A stretch of DNA of 64,000 nucleotides from Campylobacterales bacterium (GTDB lineage: Bacteria; Campylobacterota; Campylobacteria; Campylobacterales; QNZT01). The notes under the pieces were generated by a model. The model was not told where the DNA came from, made no database searches, and saw nothing but the letters and a program-made list of their open reading frames with translations. Both the position numbers and the translations under genes were made by a program. Below, piece by piece: positions 17,923 to 27,166 of the stretch (positions within the stretch are counted from its first letter, which is position 1; each line of letters starts with the position of its first letter). Location of the stretch: positions 1 through 64,000 of the forward strand of contig JAJRSK010000033.1 of assembly GCA_024278835.1 (NCBI GenBank). Direction: 5' to 3'.

Positions 17923-20521
17923 AAGTATTGGCATCCGCTAAATCTTCATTGATAATATACTCAAGACTTAGAGGAAGAGCTAAAGAATTAAAATAAAGCA
18001 AGTCAGCCTTCACCCCTAGCGTCACTTCATGAAAATCAGCCTCTTTGTCGTTTAAAAACTGCATCTTATAGTAGTTATACTTGGCATAGAGTGCTTCTCG
18101 CCTCAAGGAAACTGGAAAGGAAAAAAAGTACTTATCTATATCAAAGACCTTATGAAGGGAGAGACCAGCATTTAGCAGTGATTCTACATAGATATCATAG
18201 GCGAGACTAGGCATCTCAAAGTTGAGTGCATCTGAAAAACGGGTTTGATACTGTTGTAGCTTAATCCCATGTTTTTTACCACTCCCTTGCACATCAGCAT
18301 AAGCACCTCTAAGATCAAATCCCCCATAAAGTTGATTACCTAAAGAATGCGCGTAGTGATACCTTCCACCAATAGCTTTATCTTCCCTATCTAGACCTAA
18401 GGAGAGTTGAAAGTCATTGGCTGCGTTGAGATACATACTTTGTCCAAAATGTTTATGGTTAGTATAATCTAAGCTCAAAGTCAAAGGCTCTTTCTCATCT
18501 CTCTCCCAGTCCAAAAGATAAGAGAGTTTTAGATTCATCTTTTCATAGGTGTTTTGCATCAGCGGATAAGAGAGATAAAGATAGGTTCCAAATCCCCGTG
18601 AACTTTCATTTTTATCATGATTAATCACCCCAAACAAAGAAGCTCCAAAGTTTAAGCGATAGGCAGAAGAAGCATAACCTGCCCCAGCCAACACATCATC
18701 AGCCACTTTTGACGAAAATATCCTCACAGAATTCTGGGAGAGCGGATCTGTAAAGTTTGCAGCGATATCAAAATCTACCTCATCACCTGTACTTATGATG
18801 GATTGGGAAAGCGATGAATAGTGTAAATTTGACAAAGGGGCATAAGCTTCACTTTGTACTGCTTGTCTATCAAAATGCAAGGCGTTAAATCGCTTGTCAT
18901 TTTCAAAGAAATAGCTAACTTCTTCTACAGATGCTATCTGGCTATGGAGGCTAACCTCTCTAAATTTCATACCATCAGCACCTATTGTCTCAAGCAGAGC
19001 CCTATCAGCGCTTAATAGTCTAGCATCCACGATATCATCTGCCACACTCATGCGTGAAATCAACCCGCTCGCGTAACGATAGAGTCCACTCCCATTTTTT
19101 GTGTTAGCAATGAAATAGAGACCATTTTCATCTTTGTCACAAACAAAACCATACCAACCTTGATATGAAAAAAGTGCCCTTTTATTTTCATAAAGGGTAC
19201 GCGTTTTACCCTCTTGTACAAAATAATAGTGCTTATCATGAGAGGTAAAAACCGAAGAGTTCACCTGTGCGTAAAAGTCCCCATTGACATACATCTGAGG
19301 TTCATCAAAAGAGTTAGGGATATCAAAATAAACCATCTCCCCCTCTGCTGAAAGTGACTGCATCGCCTTTGATGCACTTTCTTTTAAAAGTAGACCTTCT
19401 TCATCATATAGCCCAACTTCTATACGCTCAGGCGAGGTATGCGCAGAACTAAGAGCATAATATCTCCCTGATTTTTTAAATACCTTTCCCATGCGATGAT
19501 TGGTTTTTTTCTTCTTTATCTTGCCTGTTTTTTTATCTATCATGATAAGAGTTGGTTGAGAGAGATGATTTGAAGTTAAAAAGTAAATCTCTTCATCATC
19601 ACTATTTAATTTCACTGCACTTTTAGAAGAAAAAAGCAGTCTGCCTTGGCTTGGCTGAAAGCCGCTGTATTTGCCTAATAACCAACTATTATATGCTTTG
19701 AGCAACGTTTCAAAATCTTGACCAAAAGTCTCTTTAAAAACATGATTGGTAAAGAGTGGAATCCACTGTCCTGAAAAGTTATAAAAATAGCTATTGACCT
19801 TGTCGATGCCATATTTTTGTGACAAAAAAAGTTGAAAAAATCCGCCAACGATATAATGATGTGTGCCATAAGGAAAATAGAGATGGTCATTATAGGTTCG
19901 CTCAGGCGTGATATATCCTGCACGTGCTTGGGTGATAGCCATGGCTAAGAGCGCTCCACTATAAAGCCGTCCTCCATTATTATGCCAAGACTCATTTAAC
20001 ACGGCATTGCCTTCTAGCACAAATGAGGATTCTGCTAAGTTAGGAGCTGGGAAAACTGGTACAAAAAGTAGCATCGTAAAAAAGCTATTTTTCACCACTT
20101 TATGGCTGTAGTACGAAAGTAGGTTTTTCTTAGGATTTAACTGAAAATTATGGGCACTCTCATGTAAAAGAAGTGTCTTTATCCAACTTGTCGAAGCAAA
20201 ATAATCTACCACCAGTGAGCCAGCTGGAAAATTCATCTGAAGATTGAGAGGAATTTGCGTGGAGTAAGCATTTGCTACTTGGTTATGCGAGGAGAGTAAC
20301 CCAACATACTGCTTGTCATCTAGTGAAAAACCATAAGAGTCACTATAGAGTCCTATCACTCCTTCTTCATAATCCAAGACTTTTTTAGAGAGTGCTTCAT
20401 ACTCATCAGCATAAAGTACCTCTAGCTTTTCATGAGAGATCTTTTTATACCTATCTCCTGTTACCGAGACATTAGCAGAAAGTGAGATAACAAAAGAAAA
20501 AAGTAGTAAAAAACGTATCAT
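17894..20521 (-). CDS. Outer-membrane protein: metallopeptidase, propeller and beta-barrel
   Basis: 875 residues with signal peptide MIRFLLLFSFVISLSA. Near residue 120 the HESAHNFQL stretch is an HExxH zinc-peptidase motif in a M1/M48-like N-terminal domain. Repeated strand units about residues 290-540 look like a TolB/WD-type propeller. The last 330 residues are alternating amphipathic strands ending in Phe (RVLFDLAF), the recognition signal for BAM-inserted barrels. The fusion would place a surface or periplasmic protease on an outer-membrane anchor. The substrate is unknown, and no partner gene is obvious beyond the adjacent antiporter. Confidence 0.72.
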   Translation of the reverse strand: MIRFLLLFSFVISLSANVSVTGDRYKKISHEKLEVLYADEYEALSKKVLDYEEGVIGLYSDSYGFSLDDKQYVGLLSSHNQVANAYSTQIPLNLQMNFPAGSLVVDYFASTSWIKTLLLHESAHNFQLNPKKNLLSYYSHKVVKNSFFTMLLFVPVFPAPNLAESSFVLEGNAVLNESWHNNGGRLYSGALLAMAITQARAGYITPERTYNDHLYFPYGTHHYIVGGFFQLFLSQKYGIDKVNSYFYNFSGQWIPLFTNHVFKETFGQDFETLLKAYNSWLLGKYSGFQPSQGRLLFSSKSAVKLNSDDEEIYFLTSNHLSQPTLIMIDKKTGKIKKKKTNHRMGKVFKKSGRYYALSSAHTSPERIEVGLYDEEGLLLKESASKAMQSLSAEGEMVYFDIPNSFDEPQMYVNGDFYAQVNSSVFTSHDKHYYFVQEGKTRTLYENKRALFSYQGWYGFVCDKDENGLYFIANTKNGSGLYRYASGLISRMSVADDIVDARLLSADRALLETIGADGMKFREVSLHSQIASVEEVSYFFENDKRFNALHFDRQAVQSEAYAPLSNLHYSSLSQSIISTGDEVDFDIAANFTDPLSQNSVRIFSSKVADDVLAGAGYASSAYRLNFGASLFGVINHDKNESSRGFGTYLYLSYPLMQNTYEKMNLKLSYLLDWERDEKEPLTLSLDYTNHKHFGQSMYLNAANDFQLSLGLDREDKAIGGRYHYAHSLGNQLYGGFDLRGAYADVQGSGKKHGIKLQQYQTRFSDALNFEMPSLAYDIYVESLLNAGLSLHKVFDIDKYFFSFPVSLRREALYAKYNYYKMQFLNDKEADFHEVTLGVKADLLYFNSLALPLSLEYIINEDLADANTFRVLFDLAF

Positions 20522-20530
20522 GATAAGCCC

Positions 20531-21463
20531 TTACATCTGTGTAACACTATGCTCTATCACCAAAGCCATCATGATAAGCAAGACCAAGCCTGCTGATTTG
20601 TTATAAAGCTTATTCGCAGATATAAAGACAAGCATAATAGAGATGATCAAGACAGCCACGATATCAAAAGCATTTTTACTTAAATCTATCATGATAGGAT
20701 TGACCAAGGCAGCGGCGCCCAAAGCCACGGTAAAGTTAGCTACATTAGAACCGATAATATTGCCAATAATCATATCAGAATTACCTTTCTTCGCTGCGGA
20801 GATACTCACCATCAACTCTGGTAAACTCGTCCCAAATGCTATCAGCAACAGCCCGATAATCCACTCACTCACACCAAAACTTTTGGCAATTCCTGTAGCT
20901 GACTCTATCGTAAAATTTGCCCCCACAATCACCATCACGAACCCAGCACCCAGATAAAGTCCTGTACGTTTCCAATCAAACTTCTCTTTGACTAAGGCAT
21001 CATCTATCTCGCTATCCAAGGCATCATCATTATTGACAAGAAAGAGCAGATAAGCCCCCATCATCATGATAAACATAAATCCCTCAAAACGAGAGATAAT
21101 CCCATCAAAACTAATCAAGATAAACGTCATCACAGGAAACAATCCCCAAGCAGAATCTTTGGCAAATATATCCCGTGAAGGCATCATATTTTTAGAAAAT
21201 AAAAAGACTAAGCCAAGAACAAGAGATATATTGATGATATTACTTCCAATGATATTAGAAACAGCGATGTCACCTTTACCCGCACCACTCGCCATCATAG
21301 ACGCTGCCATCTCCGGCAAAGATGTCCCCAACGCTACCAATGTCGCCCCAATCACAAAATGGGAGATATTGTAATAAAGTGCGACTCTCTCAGATTCATC
21401 AATCACAAAATCCGCACCCTTGATAAGCACTGCCATTGCAATGATAAATACAATATAATCCAT
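20531..21463 (-). CDS. Calcium/sodium antiporter (CaCA, YrbG type)
   Basis: Inner-membrane cation exchanger. Two inverted alpha repeats are plain: GATLVALGTSLPEMAAS with GSNIINI, and LIAFGTSLPELMVS with GSNVANF. About ten membrane segments in 310 residues is the family norm. It begins in the ybeY stop codon overlap. Confidence 0.9.
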   Translation of the reverse strand: MDYIVFIIAMAVLIKGADFVIDESERVALYYNISHFVIGATLVALGTSLPEMAASMMASGAGKGDIAVSNIIGSNIINISLVLGLVFLFSKNMMPSRDIFAKDSAWGLFPVMTFILISFDGIISRFEGFMFIMMMGAYLLFLVNNDDALDSEIDDALVKEKFDWKRTGLYLGAGFVMVIVGANFTIESATGIAKSFGVSEWIIGLLLIAFGTSLPELMVSISAAKKGNSDMIIGNIIGSNVANFTVALGAAALVNPIMIDLSKNAFDIVAVLIISIMLVFISANKLYNKSAGLVLLIMMALVIEHSVTQM

Positions 21464-21879
21464 TAGCCATTCCTCACTATCAAACTTTTTGGTAATGCAA
21501 AGTGTTGCATCACTTCTTGCTCTTTTTCTCGCATCTCACCAGTATCTTCTTCATGGTCATATCCCAAAAGATGCAACATCCCATGGGTGAAAAGAAGGGC
21601 AATCTCATCATCATGACTGTGTCCCAATGTCTCCGCCACTTCTTTTGCTCTATCCACGCTTATCATGATGGAGCCTAAAGGAAAAGAAGGTAGTGGTTGA
21701 AGTGGAAAGCTAAGGACATCAGTTGCTTTATCAATGCCACGTTCAGAATAGTTAATCTGGGCAATTTCTTTGTCGTCCGTCAGGATAAGCTCTACCTCTT
21801 TATCACTAAGATAAAGAGATATTTGCTCAAGTAAATCGCCATTAAAGGCTAGGTCTGTTCTATTGTCATATGCTATCAT
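21463..21879 (-). CDS. ybeY: Endoribonuclease YbeY
   Basis: rRNA-maturation and quality-control endoribonuclease. The zinc site [11 protein letters not shown] is intact near residue 100, and [14 protein letters not shown] is typical. At 138 residues it is of family length. Its last bases overlap the antiporter start, so the two are coupled. Confidence 0.93.
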   Translation of the reverse strand: MIAYDNRTDLAFNGDLLEQISLYLSDKEVELILTDDKEIAQINYSERGIDKATDVLSFPLQPLPSFPLGSIMISVDRAKEVAETLGHSHDDEIALLFTHGMLHLLGYDHEEDTGEMREKEQEVMQHFALPKSLIVRNG

Positions 21880-21958
21880 AAATACCCTCTTTTAAAGTGC
21901 GATATTTTATCCAAAATATTTTACAAAGAAATTGAATCCTCTAAATAAGGCTAGGGTA

Positions 21959-22366
21959 CTATTGAATAAATTTCACAGGTACCTTGATAATCAGGTGATT
22001 GAGCGAGAAAAAAGACTCTCTGTCATTTTCTAAATCTTCTTTATAGAGATTCAACTGATCACTCACTAAAATCAACCAATTGATAAGCTCTTCACTCCCT
22101 CTTCCTTCTACCAAACGGCACTCTTCAAGTGTCTCCTCTGCTAAAGTTACCAGTTTGTTGATAGGTGCAATCTTCAGATAGCCCGTAGCAGACTTGATAT
22201 TGTGACAGATGCGAAAAAGTTCATTGATATTTGCCAAGTATCTCTCCTCGTCCGCAAGCCCAATAATAAGCTTTTCCATCGCCTCACTCATGAATGCATA
22301 GTGCGAAAAAAACTCTTCTACTATCTCATAATCAAACTCAGCTTCTATACTCGCAAAAACACCCAT
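21959..22366 (-). CDS. Stand-alone histidine phosphotransfer (Hpt) protein
   Basis: 135 residues, all-helical. FRICHNIKSATGYL near residue 53 carries the Hpt phospho-acceptor His in its HxxKS setting. It would relay phosphate between a hybrid kinase and a regulator. No hybrid kinase is in the window; flgS is divergent 1 kb away, but a link is speculation. Confidence 0.75.
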   Translation of the reverse strand: MGVFASIEAEFDYEIVEEFFSHYAFMSEAMEKLIIGLADEERYLANINELFRICHNIKSATGYLKIAPINKLVTLAEETLEECRLVEGRGSEELINWLILVSDQLNLYKEDLENDRESFFSLNHLIIKVPVKFIQ

Positions 22367-22387
22367 GCACTTTTCCTTTTCTTGTGC

Positions 22388-22402
22388 TATAATTATAACA
22401 TA
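22388..22402 (+). promoter_or_regulatory. Possible promoter for the DUF234-like/flgS/hemH operon
   Basis: A TATAAT element lies in the divergent gap just upstream of the rightward operon (TGCTATAATTATAAC). It falls downstream of the track's first Met (22365), which argues that translation begins later, at about 22440. Confidence 0.5.
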
Positions 22403-22439
22403 TTTTGAAGAGGACTTTTATGAGGAAATTGGTGAGATT

Positions 22440-23333
22440 TTGAAAAGCGAAAGATTTAAAACTTTTTTTACCCATGTCCCTTATTTAGAGATGGAAGAAC
22501 TCATCTCTAATTTTGCAGTTTTTGACGGATTTTCTGACTTGTCTCTTCTAAAAAATCACGAGAACCTTATGCAAAATATCGAGCATAATATCCTCCAGCA
22601 CTACCACAGTCAAAAAAAACATTTTCTCTTTTCATCCAACACCCAACTACAAGAGGATATAGAAAGCACCCTACACCGCCTTGCCATAGGGACACGAAAA
22701 CACTACTCTATCTACAAAGATGTCTCTCAAGCCAGAGGACGAGAAATCTATAAAATCCTCTACGACACAGACATCATCACCAAAGAATACACCCGTGAAA
22801 AACTACTCCTCAAACATCTAGGCCCTTTAAAAAAGGAGTTTCGTGGCTACAAACGAGAAGATAAAATACGATTTTCAAAAGAGTATTACCGTTTTTGGTA
22901 TACCTTTATCTATCCTCACTATAGCGATTTAGAGAAAAATGAGTATAATCAAACCTTAAGTGAGATTGCTGAAAATTTAGGCTATTTTATCAGTAGTTAT
23001 TTTGAAGAATTATCCAACACGCTACTAGCAGACATCTATAAAGATGAGATAAAAGAGTCAGGTGGATACTGGGATAAAAATGTTGAGATAGACTTATTAG
23101 TCAAGCTTAAAGACGGCACACAAATCACAGGCGAGTGCAAGTGGACAAACCACAAAATCAGTAAAAACATACTCAATAAGCTCAAAAAAGTGACGCAAAA
23201 AGCACAAATACGTGCTGATTTTTATGCGCTCTTTTCCAAAAATGGGTTTAGCAAAGAGTTAGAAAAAAGGGAAGATAACAAGTGCTTTTATATGACTTAC
23301 ATGCTTTTAAAAGGCTCCTATCATGATAGATAA
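22440..23333 (+). CDS. DUF234-like protein with PD-(D/E)xK nuclease signature
   Basis: The region IRFSKEYYRFWYTFIYP matches the DUF234 segment normally fused to archaeal-type ATPases. The C-terminus VEIDLLVKLKDGTQITGECKW has the D...ExK arrangement of restriction-like nucleases. There is no P-loop, so this is the tail module without its ATPase. I prefer TTG at 22440 (after GGTGAG) because the track start precedes the likely transcription start. It overlaps flgS by 11 bases. Its role is unknown; recycling as a DNA- or RNA-binding scaffold is possible. Confidence 0.6.
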   Translation: MKSERFKTFFTHVPYLEMEELISNFAVFDGFSDLSLLKNHENLMQNIEHNILQHYHSQKKHFLFSSNTQLQEDIESTLHRLAIGTRKHYSIYKDVSQARGREIYKILYDTDIITKEYTREKLLLKHLGPLKKEFRGYKREDKIRFSKEYYRFWYTFIYPHYSDLEKNEYNQTLSEIAENLGYFISSYFEELSNTLLADIYKDEIKESGGYWDKNVEIDLLVKLKDGTQITGECKWTNHKISKNILNKLKKVTQKAQIRADFYALFSKNGFSKELEKREDNKCFYMTYMLLKGSYHDR

Positions 23334-24351
23334 AAATCTTCTTGATAGCTTAAATGACAAAGACAAAGAGAACTTCAAAAACACCCTAGACACGCTCATA
23401 TCCCAAACCTATGTGGTGGAAAATGAGTACAAATCCCTCAACGAATCCTACCAAACACTGCAACATATCATCAAACAAATCATTGAATCTCTCCCCAATG
23501 CTATCTGGGTCTTAGCTGAGGATTATTCGATATTTTTACAAAACTCTAAAGCCAAAGAGGTCGCCGATATGATAGACTTTATCGATATCGAAAAACCAAA
23601 GTTTGAATTAGAATTCAGACAAAAAATCTATCTGGTCAATATCCATAAAAGTGATGAAAAAACCGTCATCTCAGCCACGGATATCACCGAGCAAAAGAGA
23701 AGCGAAAGGCTCGCTTCCATGGGAAAAGTAGCCGCACACTTAGCCCATGAGATACGTAATCCCATCGGTGCCATCTCCATCCTATCTTCTGCGCTGTTAA
23801 AGCGCGTCACCTTGCAAAATAAACCCCTAGTCCTTGAAATCAAAAAATCCCTCTACCGCGTAGAGCGCATCATCAAATCCACCCTACTGTTTACCAAAGG
23901 GGTGCAGATAAAAAGAGAAACACTCTCCTTATCTGCATTACAAGAAGAGATAGAGGATGCCTTTGAAAACTATGGATACACTAAGGATATAACACTCCAT
24001 GTAGACTTCTTAGATAAAGAGATATTTGGAGATTTAGATACACTCTCCATGGTTATGCAAAATTTTCTCTACAATAGTGTCGATGCTATCGAAGAAGATG
24101 AAAAGGAAGAAGGAAAAGTCTCTTTTTCCTATAAAGAAGAGGAAAATTTTGATATCATAACGGTCAAAGATTCTGGTGTGGCAATCAAAGATGAGAACAT
24201 ACTTTATGAACCATTTCAAACCACCAAAACAAAAGGTCACGGACTCGGACTCGCACTTTCACTAGAGATTATCAAAGCCCACCAGGGCAAAATAGTACTT
24301 TTAGAGCAAGAAAAAGGGTTTGAGATATACATCAAAAAGGGAGTATCATGA
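23323..24351 (+). CDS. flgS: Flagellar two-component sensor kinase FlgS
   Basis: Soluble histidine kinase that in Campylobacter and Helicobacter senses the flagellar export apparatus and phosphorylates FlgR to switch on sigma-54 flagellar genes. A PAS-like region (LPNAIWVLAEDY) comes first, then the H-box AAHLAHEIRNPIGAI with the His near residue 141, N-box FLYNSVDAIEED, and GHGLGLALSLEI. No membrane segment. The start lies in a TATCATGATAG palindrome overlapping the previous stop. FlgR is not in the window. Confidence 0.85.
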   Translation: MIDKNLLDSLNDKDKENFKNTLDTLISQTYVVENEYKSLNESYQTLQHIIKQIIESLPNAIWVLAEDYSIFLQNSKAKEVADMIDFIDIEKPKFELEFRQKIYLVNIHKSDEKTVISATDITEQKRSERLASMGKVAAHLAHEIRNPIGAISILSSALLKRVTLQNKPLVLEIKKSLYRVERIIKSTLLFTKGVQIKRETLSLSALQEEIEDAFENYGYTKDITLHVDFLDKEIFGDLDTLSMVMQNFLYNSVDAIEEDEKEEGKVSFSYKEEENFDIITVKDSGVAIKDENILYEPFQTTKTKGHGLGLALSLEIIKAHQGKIVLLEQEKGFEIYIKKGVS

Positions 24352-25301
24352 CAGCAGAGAAAAAAGCCATCGTATTTTTAAATATGGGTGCTCCTAGAAA
24401 TCTTGATGAAGTCAGCATCTTTCTAAAAAACATGTTCAATGATAAAAATATTATTACAGTTAAAAAGAAAGTGATTCGAAAAATCATCGCCACTTCTATC
24501 GTCGCTTCCAGGGGAAAAGAAGCCAAAGAAAACTACAAAAAACTAGGCGGATTTTCACCGCTAGTGACAGAGACAGAGAAGTTACTAAAAGCAGTTCAAG
24601 AAGAGTTTCCCCATCATATCGTACTCAATATCATGCGCTACACTCCCCCTTTTGCCGAAAAAGAGATTCGTTGGTTAAAAGCCAAAGGCATTGATGATAT
24701 CGTCCTTTTTCCACTCTATCCACACTACTCTACAACCACAGTAAAATCCTCTTTGGAAGATTTTTATGAAGCCTGTGAAAAAGTAGACTACACACCAACG
24801 ATAAAAGAGATAGCCCCTTTTTATACCAACCCACTCTATAACCGTGCTATACTAGAAACAATAAAAGCAAAAGTTTGCCTAGAGAGAGATGACCTCTCCC
24901 AAATGGATATCATCTTCTCCGCCCATTCACTCCCTAAAAAAATCATTTGTGATGGTGATTGCTATAAAGAACAGGTAGAGAGGCACGCCAAGATGCTTAA
25001 ACGCATGCTTAGAAATGAAGGATTGCGCTTTAAAGAGTATCACTTGGCTTACCAGTCTAAGCTAGGTCCCGTAGAGTGGCTCTCCCCTTCCCTTGGTGAA
25101 AAATTAGAAGAGTTGCAGAGCAAACGTGTACTCATAGTCCCTATCTCTTTTGTCTTAGATAACTCAGAAACCGAGTTTGAACTCGATCTTGAGTACCGCA
25201 TAGAGGCCAAAGAGATGTTTTTCCAAGATTATCGTGTGGCAAAATGTCCCAATGACTCCCCAGAATTTATAAAAACAGTTAAAGAGTTGGTAGAAAAATG
25301 A
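24348..25301 (+). CDS. hemH: Ferrochelatase
   Basis: Inserts Fe2+ into protoporphyrin IX, the last haem step. NMGAPRNLDEV at the N-terminus, metal-site His in FSAHSLPKK near residue 190, and the acidic C-terminal patch with SETEFELDLEYR. At 317 residues it has family length. ATGA overlaps join it to flgS and to the broken cvfB. Confidence 0.94.
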   Translation: MTAEKKAIVFLNMGAPRNLDEVSIFLKNMFNDKNIITVKKKVIRKIIATSIVASRGKEAKENYKKLGGFSPLVTETEKLLKAVQEEFPHHIVLNIMRYTPPFAEKEIRWLKAKGIDDIVLFPLYPHYSTTTVKSSLEDFYEACEKVDYTPTIKEIAPFYTNPLYNRAILETIKAKVCLERDDLSQMDIIFSAHSLPKKIICDGDCYKEQVERHAKMLKRMLRNEGLRFKEYHLAYQSKLGPVEWLSPSLGEKLEELQSKRVLIVPISFVLDNSETEFELDLEYRIEAKEMFFQDYRVAKCPNDSPEFIKTVKELVEK

Positions 25302-26137
25302 ATCATACACTAAGCATCGGCACCGTAAACACGCTCATCGTCAACAGATAGACAGCCAACGGCTTATATCTCATCACGGGGGGTAATGACACCGAAGTAC
25401 TTTTACCCAACATCTATGTCACAGATGCAATGCAGTTTGGAGATAGTATCGACGTTTTTGTCTATACAGATTCCGAAGATAGACCCGTAGCCACAACACT
25501 TACACCCAAAGCGATGCTGGGAGATTTTGCTTTTTTAAAAGTAGTCGATACTAATAAATTTGGCGTTTTTTTAGATTGGGGATTGCCTAAAGATCTTTTT
25601 GTGCCTCTACGTGAACAGAAAAATCTCAACAAGGGAGACAAACGACTCTTTTACCTCACCTTAGATGAACAGACAGATCGTCTCATTGCTTCTCAAAAGA
25701 TAGGTAAGTATCTGGGTGGTGATATCAAAGCGCTCTCTAAAAATCAAAAAGTCTCTCTACTCATTATGGCACCTACCCCTCTGGGATATAAAACCCTCAT
25801 TGATGAACAGTATGAAGGCATGCTATATAAAAATGAGATATTTGAAGATATTCACATTGGAGATAAAAAAGAGGGCTTTATTAAAGAGCTTCGTCCAGAT
25901 GGCAAAATAGACGTTTCTTTACAAGCCATAGGAAAAGATGCGACAGATAACGCCACAGACAAAATAGAAGTCCTTTTAGAGCAACACGGTGGCACACTAG
26001 CCTTTAATTATAAGAGTGACGCTACAGAGATACAAAAAGTATTTGGTCTTAGTAAAAAAGCGTATAAACGGGCACTCACTACACTCATCGATGCAAAAAA
26101 GATTATTATCGATGCAAAAGGCATGAAAAAGCTCTAA
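25298..26137 (+). pseudogene. cvfB: CvfB/YitL-like S1 RNA-binding protein with in-frame stop
   Basis: Reading from ATG 25298 (ATGA overlap with hemH) gives NHTLSIGTVNTLIVNR, then TAG at 25349, then TANGLYLITGGNDTEVLLP in the same frame and on into the annotated ORF from 25430. The joined frame is 279 codons, the usual CvfB length: tandem S1-like domains and a C-terminal winged helix (VFGLSKKAYKRALTTLI). Glu is common before the T/V-x-GLYL strand, so GAG to TAG by one G-to-T change would explain it. Restart at 25430 would lose most of the first S1 domain. It is either a real recent knockout or a base error. Confidence 0.75.
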
Positions 26138-26155
26138 TTTTGCCGATATAGAATT

Positions 26156-26422
26156 ATGCAAAAAAAGTTTAAAATTGAGAAAAGAAGTTATTCACTTCTT
26201 AAACCTTTTCTTTATCTGACACTTCAAATCATTCTCATCTGGGAATTTTTCTGGATACTCACAGGGGAAGCTGACTTGGTTTCTTGGAACTACTTTGAAC
26301 TCTCACTTTGTGCTATCATGATAAGTTACTTTTTTACTAAAAGTATGAGGATTTTTAAACGCACCCCAAAGAAAAACCAATGGACTAACACCATAGAAGC
26401 TGACAAGTTTTTACATACGTAA
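26156..26422 (+). CDS. Small two-helix membrane protein
   Basis: 88 residues with two hydrophobic segments (PFLYLTLQIILIWEFFWIL and FELSLCAIMISYFF) flanked by basic ends. I do not recognise a family. It follows the cvfB remnant by 18 bases, and its last codons overlap the 3' end of ttcA on the other strand by 12 bases. A TATCATGATA palindrome encodes part of the second helix. Confidence 0.5.
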   Translation: MQKKFKIEKRSYSLLKPFLYLTLQIILIWEFFWILTGEADLVSWNYFELSLCAIMISYFFTKSMRIFKRTPKKNQWTNTIEADKFLHT

Positions 26423-27166
26423 CTTCTCAGCATCAAAAAATGTACTCTCATGGATATGCTCAAAAGCTGCTTTGATAGAGACAAACAGTTGTTTGTTATT
26501 TTTCTCCATCTCATGTAAGAGGCGTTTCGTTTCAGCCCTAGCATGTGGTACCTTTGCCTGAAAATTAAATCCAGGACAAGCTTCATCTCCGATAGTTGGC
26601 ATAGCATTGTTAAAGGCGGCATCGATAAGCTGACGCTCACGCACATGAATCAAAGGACGAATCACCAACAGCCCATTGGCTGCTTTATAGATAGGTGGCA
26701 TAGAACGAAGTGCACCATTATAAAGGAAATTCATAAAAAAACTCTCCACCGCGTCATCCAAGTGATGCCCTAAAGCCAATTTTCCATAGCCCTTATCTAG
26801 TGCCACTTGATAGAGTGCACCCCGACGCATACGTGAAAAATAACTACAATAGGATGAATTTTCACGAATGGTATCTTTTGCCACTTCATAGATATTGGTT
26901 TTATGTACGATATGCGGTATCTCATGTTCTTTACAGTGTGCACTTAACGCAGAGAAATCTGTTCCATCCCCATAATCTACCGTGACTGCCAAAAAGTCAA
27001 AGTCAAAAGGCACCACCCGACGACGATGATTTAACGCATGCGCTAAAGTAAGAGAGTCCTTACCCCCACTTAAGCCCAAAAGCACTCTATCGCCTTCATT
27101 CATTAGCTGATATTTGGCATTGGTGCGCCCCACAACACTTAAAAGTTTTTTAGAAAGTTTTACCAT
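26411..27166 (-). CDS. ttcA: TtcA-like tRNA 2-thiocytidine(32) synthetase
   Basis: PP-loop ATPase that thiolates C32 of some tRNAs using an Fe-S cluster. P-loop LSGGKDSLTLA near residue 33, ALGHHLDDAVESFF near residue 137. E. coli TtcA has CxxC in the segment before RRG; here that segment reads CSYFSRMRRG, so the second Cys is Phe. A later Cys (DEACPG) remains. The change may be usual in this phylum or may be another G-to-T change (TGT to TTT). It is the last gene of the fabD operon. Confidence 0.85.
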   Translation of the reverse strand: MVKLSKKLLSVVGRTNAKYQLMNEGDRVLLGLSGGKDSLTLAHALNHRRRVVPFDFDFLAVTVDYGDGTDFSALSAHCKEHEIPHIVHKTNIYEVAKDTIRENSSYCSYFSRMRRGALYQVALDKGYGKLALGHHLDDAVESFFMNFLYNGALRSMPPIYKAANGLLVIRPLIHVRERQLIDAAFNNAMPTIGDEACPGFNFQAKVPHARAETKRLLHEMEKNNKQLFVSIKAAFEHIHESTFFDAEKLRM

